Below the pieces are notes generated by a model. The model saw nothing but the letters and a program-made list of their open reading frames with translations. It was not told the DNA's origin and did no database searches. From an uncultured beta proteobacterium (GTDB taxonomy: Bacteria > Pseudomonadota > Gammaproteobacteria > Burkholderiales > Rhodocyclaceae): DNA of 9,473 bases. Positions within the stretch are counted from its first letter, which is position 1. The number at the start of each line of letters is the position of its first letter. Position numbers and translations under genes: made by a program. The stretch lies in NCBI GenBank assembly GCA_903917505.1, contig CAIXAY010000256.1:1-9473 (forward strand), read 5' to 3'. Below are positions 7,072 to 9,473 of the stretch, piece by piece.

Positions 7072-7107
7072 GCGCCTCGCGGCGCATCCCTGCACCGGCG
7101 TGCCGGT
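7072..7107. repeat. Two tandem GC-rich palindromes between the DUF3426 gene and the kinase gene
   Basis: On the minus strand the first palindrome, ACCGGCACGCCGGT (7107-7094), directly follows the DUF3426 stop codon. The second, GCGCCGCGAGGCGC (7085-7072), has a five-pair stem closed by a GCGA (GNRA-type) tetraloop and directly abuts the TATAAT box. Neither is followed by a T-run, so factor-independent termination is doubtful. They may act as operators, mRNA 3' stabilisers or an attenuating structure. Confidence 0.5.
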
Positions 7108-8094
7108 TCAGGGATAGAAGACGTAAAGGCGATAGCCCGCCGCGCTGACGTCCAGCACTTCGAGCCACAGGTGAACCGCGATGTCGGATTTTGCCGCGAA
7201 CGCTTGCTCGGCCGGGGTTCCCGCTGCGAGGTATTCGCCCGGCGTGAACACCCGCCGCACGATGGGCACGTCCTGCGTGTCGGTGAGCGAAAGTTCAAGC
7301 GAAGGATAGGCTTGCCCGTAGCTTGCGCGATTGCGCAGCGTGGCGTTGAGAACGAGCAAATTGGCGCGCGCCGGGTCGGACTGGAGATCCGAGGCTTCGA
7401 TGCTCATCAGTTCGACGTGACGGGGCAGCGGAATATCCATGCCGAAGGCTTGGCTGAGCACCTCGAGAACCGGCCGCAGGCTCGGTGTCGTGACCGCAAT
7501 TTCGCTGCGGAAGCGGAAAGCGACTTGCCCGGCAAGGGCCAGCAACAGCAGCACGGCAGCGACGACAAAGGGCCAGCGTGCGGCCTTCTCGACCGGCAAG
7601 GCCGCGGCTGCGGACACCGGGCCTTCGCTCCATTTGCTATAGCCGGGAATTTCGTTCGTCGCGCGCGGCAGGATCAGGCCGGCGGCCTTCCCGAGTTCCT
7701 GCGTGTCGGCTGCGCTCGCCGCCATCGTCTCGTCATCGGGTGATGCCGGGTCCGGGGTGTCCTCGGTATCGTCCAGCCAGTCTTCAAGGGCGTCGGGCGG
7801 CGGCAATGTCGGGTCGGCGACGAAGCGGACTTCCGTCTCACTCTCAACGTGAGCCTCGGCGGGGGACGGCGGCAGTTCGTCCATGACCGACGGCGTCTTT
7901 GCGTCCAGTGCAGCAGGGGCCGCAGGTATTGCCGGGGACGCTGGCGCGGTCGCGTTCTCGCTGTCTTCGAGCAGGCTGTCGAGCGCATTGAACACCGATT
8001 GGCATTGGCCGCAGCGCACCTTGCCGGCGCGCGCCTTCAACTGGTCAGGCGTGACGCGAAAGGTGGTCTGGCAATCCGGGCAGCGCGTCTTCAT
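7108..8094 (-). CDS. DUF3426 zinc-ribbon (MJ0042-type) single-pass membrane protein
   Basis: The 328-residue protein has three parts. Residues 1-40 form an MJ0042-type zinc ribbon with two CxxC pairs (C5/C8 and C28/C31) in RCPDCQTTFRV and VRCGQCQSVFNA. Residues 41-172 are a Pro/Ala/Asp/Glu-rich, probably disordered linker with an acidic patch (EDWLDDTEDTPD, 104-115). One hydrophobic segment at about 174-193 is followed by a C-terminal domain typical of DUF3426, likely in the periplasm. That would place the zinc ribbon in the cytoplasm. The molecular function of this family is not established to my knowledge. The start ATG 8094 lies three bases after the prmA stop, with an AAGG stretch inside the prmA end as the ribosome site, so translation is probably coupled to prmA. 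Pairing with prmA and accC is common in betaproteobacteria as far as I recall. Confidence 0.85.
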   Translation of the reverse strand: MKTRCPDCQTTFRVTPDQLKARAGKVRCGQCQSVFNALDSLLEDSENATAPASPAIPAAPAALDAKTPSVMDELPPSPAEAHVESETEVRFVADPTLPPPDALEDWLDDTEDTPDPASPDDETMAASAADTQELGKAAGLILPRATNEIPGYSKWSEGPVSAAAALPVEKAARWPFVVAAVLLLLALAGQVAFRFRSEIAVTTPSLRPVLEVLSQAFGMDIPLPRHVELMSIEASDLQSDPARANLLVLNATLRNRASYGQAYPSLELSLTDTQDVPIVRRVFTPGEYLAAGTPAEQAFAAKSDIAVHLWLEVLDVSAAGYRLYVFYP

Positions 8095-8097
8095 GGC

Positions 8098-8988
8098 CTA
8101 AACCTTGGTTCCGGCGAGACAGACCCAGCCCTCGCGCACAGCGGCGACGCCGAGTCCGAGGTGGGTGGCGTAGACTTCGATCAACTCTTCGGCCTGCTCG
8201 GCGAGGATGCCCGAAAGCACCAGTTGGCCGCCTGGGCGAACGTGCGCACAGAGCGCCGGCGCAAGCGCGCGCAGCGGATTCGAGAGAATGTTTGCGACCA
8301 CGATATCAAACTGTCCTTCGAGTTTCTCTGTTGAATTGGCAAAGCGAGCACTTAGTTCGTTGCGTTCGGCATTGTTTGTCGCCGCACTGATCGCCTGCAA
8401 ATCAATATCCACGCCGACCACTTCGCGGGCGCCAAGTTTGGCCGCCGCGATGGCCAGAATACCTGATCCACAGCCGTAATCAAGAATCGTGGCGCCGGGA
8501 TTGAGGTGGCGTTCGAGCCATTCAAGGCAAAGGCGGGTCGTCGGGTGCGAACCGGTGCCGAAAGCCATTCCGGGATCGAGAACCAGAACGATGGCATCGG
8601 GATCGGGTGCCTGATGCCATGACGGGACGATCCACAAACGCGCGGAAACGCGAATCGGCTCGAACTGCGACTGCGTCAGTTGCACCCAGTCCTGTTCGGC
8701 AACATCATCCTGAGTGTAAGGCGGGGTTTCTCCGAGGCCGGCGGCGTTCGCGCAGGCGGCGATCAGCGGGCCGGCGTCGGTGCCGGCGGGGAACAGGGCG
8801 ACGACGCGCGAGCGCTCCCAGCCGGGCGTCGTCAGCGACCCGGGCTCGCCAAATTGTGGCGTCTCGTTCGCGGTCCCGGCATCGGCATCCTCGATGCTCG
8901 CCGACAGCGCGCCGGCCTCGAGCAAGGCATCGGCGAGCGCTTCGGCGTGGGCGCAGTCGCTGGCGATACTGACGGAGAGCCAGGTCAT
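8098..8988 (-). CDS. prmA: Ribosomal protein L11 methyltransferase PrmA
   Basis: PrmA uses S-adenosylmethionine to trimethylate amino groups of ribosomal protein L11 in the cytoplasm. The 296-residue length is normal for the family (about 293). Residues 1-110 form the L11-recognition domain, starting MTWLSVSI. The linker-plus-catalytic part carries GMAFGTGSHPTT (140-151), the SAM-binding loop DYGCGSG (170-176) followed by the acidic strand end VGVDID (191-196), and NILSNPL (233-239), equivalent to the NPPY-like motif. The start ATG 8988 lies seven bases after the accC stop; its ribosome site would fall in the last codons of accC and is weak, suggesting translational coupling. The downstream DUF3426 gene begins three bases after its stop. 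Confidence 0.96.
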   Translation of the reverse strand: MTWLSVSIASDCAHAEALADALLEAGALSASIEDADAGTANETPQFGEPGSLTTPGWERSRVVALFPAGTDAGPLIAACANAAGLGETPPYTQDDVAEQDWVQLTQSQFEPIRVSARLWIVPSWHQAPDPDAIVLVLDPGMAFGTGSHPTTRLCLEWLERHLNPGATILDYGCGSGILAIAAAKLGAREVVGVDIDLQAISAATNNAERNELSARFANSTEKLEGQFDIVVANILSNPLRALAPALCAHVRPGGQLVLSGILAEQAEELIEVYATHLGLGVAAVREGWVCLAGTKV

Positions 8989-8995
8989 CTGCGGC

Positions 8996-9473
8996 TCAAC
9001 CGTTCTTCTTCACTTCGCCCTTGGCGGCGAGTTTCTTCTCGAGGTAGTGAATGTTCATCGAGCCCTTGATGAAGCCGGCGTCCTGCATCAACTCCTGATG
9101 CAGCGCGATGTTGGTCTTGATGCCCTCGATGCTCATTTCCGACAAAGCAATCCGCATGCGGCGAATGGCCTGGTCGCGCGTGTCGCCGAAAGCGATGACC
9201 TTGCCGACCATCGAGTCGTAGTGCTGCGGCACGGTGTATCCCTGATAGGCGTGCGAATCGACGCGAATTCCGGGCCCGCCGGGCGGATGGTAAAAAGTGA
9301 TCTTGCCGGGAAAAGGAACGCAGGTGTAAGGATCTTCAGCGTTGATGCGGCATTCGATCGCATGGCCATGAAACTTCAGATCGCGCTGCTTGAAGCGCAG
9401 CTTTTCGCCGGCAGCGATGCGGATCTGTTCCTGGACAATATCCACGCCGGTGATCATTTCGGTGACCGGGTGC
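8996..9473 (-). CDS. accC: Acetyl-CoA carboxylase biotin carboxylase subunit AccC (C-terminal part; 5' end outside window)
   Basis: AccC carboxylates the biotin on the AccB carrier protein using ATP and bicarbonate, the first half-reaction of fatty-acid synthesis. Only about the last third is present: the frame is open to the window's right edge and begins [11 protein letters not shown], the well-known ATP-grasp segment. Biotin carboxylase C-domain signatures follow: [38 protein letters not shown] (with the conserved Arg of the active site) and a normal end at [19 protein letters not shown]. Nothing in the visible part is broken. accB would be expected just upstream, beyond 9473. It is followed by prmA after seven bases, so the two probably share a transcript. 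Confidence 0.97.
   Translation of the reverse strand, partial: HPVTEMITGVDIVQEQIRIAAGEKLRFKQRDLKFHGHAIECRINAEDPYTCVPFPGKITFYHPPGGPGIRVDSHAYQGYTVPQHYDSMVGKVIAFGDTRDQAIRRMRIALSEMSIEGIKTNIALHQELMQDAGFIKGSMNIHYLEKKLAAKGEVKKNG

Overview
The window looks like a chromosomal segment of a GC-rich betaproteobacterium. The best guess is a Rhodocyclales relative (Dechloromonas/Azonexus/Accumulibacter type). This rests on protein flavour and on the gene run accC, prmA, DUF3426 zinc-ribbon protein, sugar-kinase-family gene; it is an inference, since no rRNA or other phylogenetic marker is present. There are eight genes. Four are on the plus strand (1-5317) and five reading frames, counting the truncated accC, are on the minus strand (9473-5250), so nine coding sequences in all, two of them cut by the window edges only (the first and the last).

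Plus strand, 1-4484: the right-hand end of a surface-polysaccharide (O-antigen or exopolysaccharide type) cluster. It opens with the tail of a family 2 glycosyltransferase that runs in one open frame into a complete NAD-dependent sugar epimerase/reductase. Next come a membrane-anchored WbpM/CapD-type UDP-GlcNAc 4,6-dehydratase and galE (UDP-glucose 4-epimerase). Together these would supply and transfer nucleotide sugars: the WbpM-type enzyme makes a 4-keto-6-deoxy-HexNAc intermediate, a WbpV-like SDR could reduce or epimerise it, and GalE supplies galacto-configured sugars. The membrane phosphosugar transferase (WbpL/WecA type) that often sits between the SDR and the dehydratase is absent here. 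apaH (diadenosine tetraphosphatase) follows galE by 11 bases and ends this strand's block.

Minus strand, 9473-5250, read right to left: the 3' part of accC (biotin carboxylase), prmA (ribosomal protein L11 methyltransferase) and a DUF3426 zinc-ribbon membrane protein are packed with gaps of only a few bases, so they are probably co-transcribed. A 78-base gap then carries two small GC-rich palindromes and a perfect TATAAT box. It leads into a PfkB-family kinase and a PlsC-type acyltransferase. The acyltransferase converges on apaH and their 3' ends overlap by 68 bases.

Most of the window is ordinary housekeeping sequence. The parts most worth a second look are the in-frame glycosyltransferase-epimerase fusion with the missing transferase gene next to it, the overlapping convergent ends of apaH and the acyltransferase with a hairpin beside them, and the palindrome-filled promoter region before the kinase. 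I found no tRNA, rRNA, CRISPR array, insertion sequence or phage gene, and no strong case for an undescribed system.
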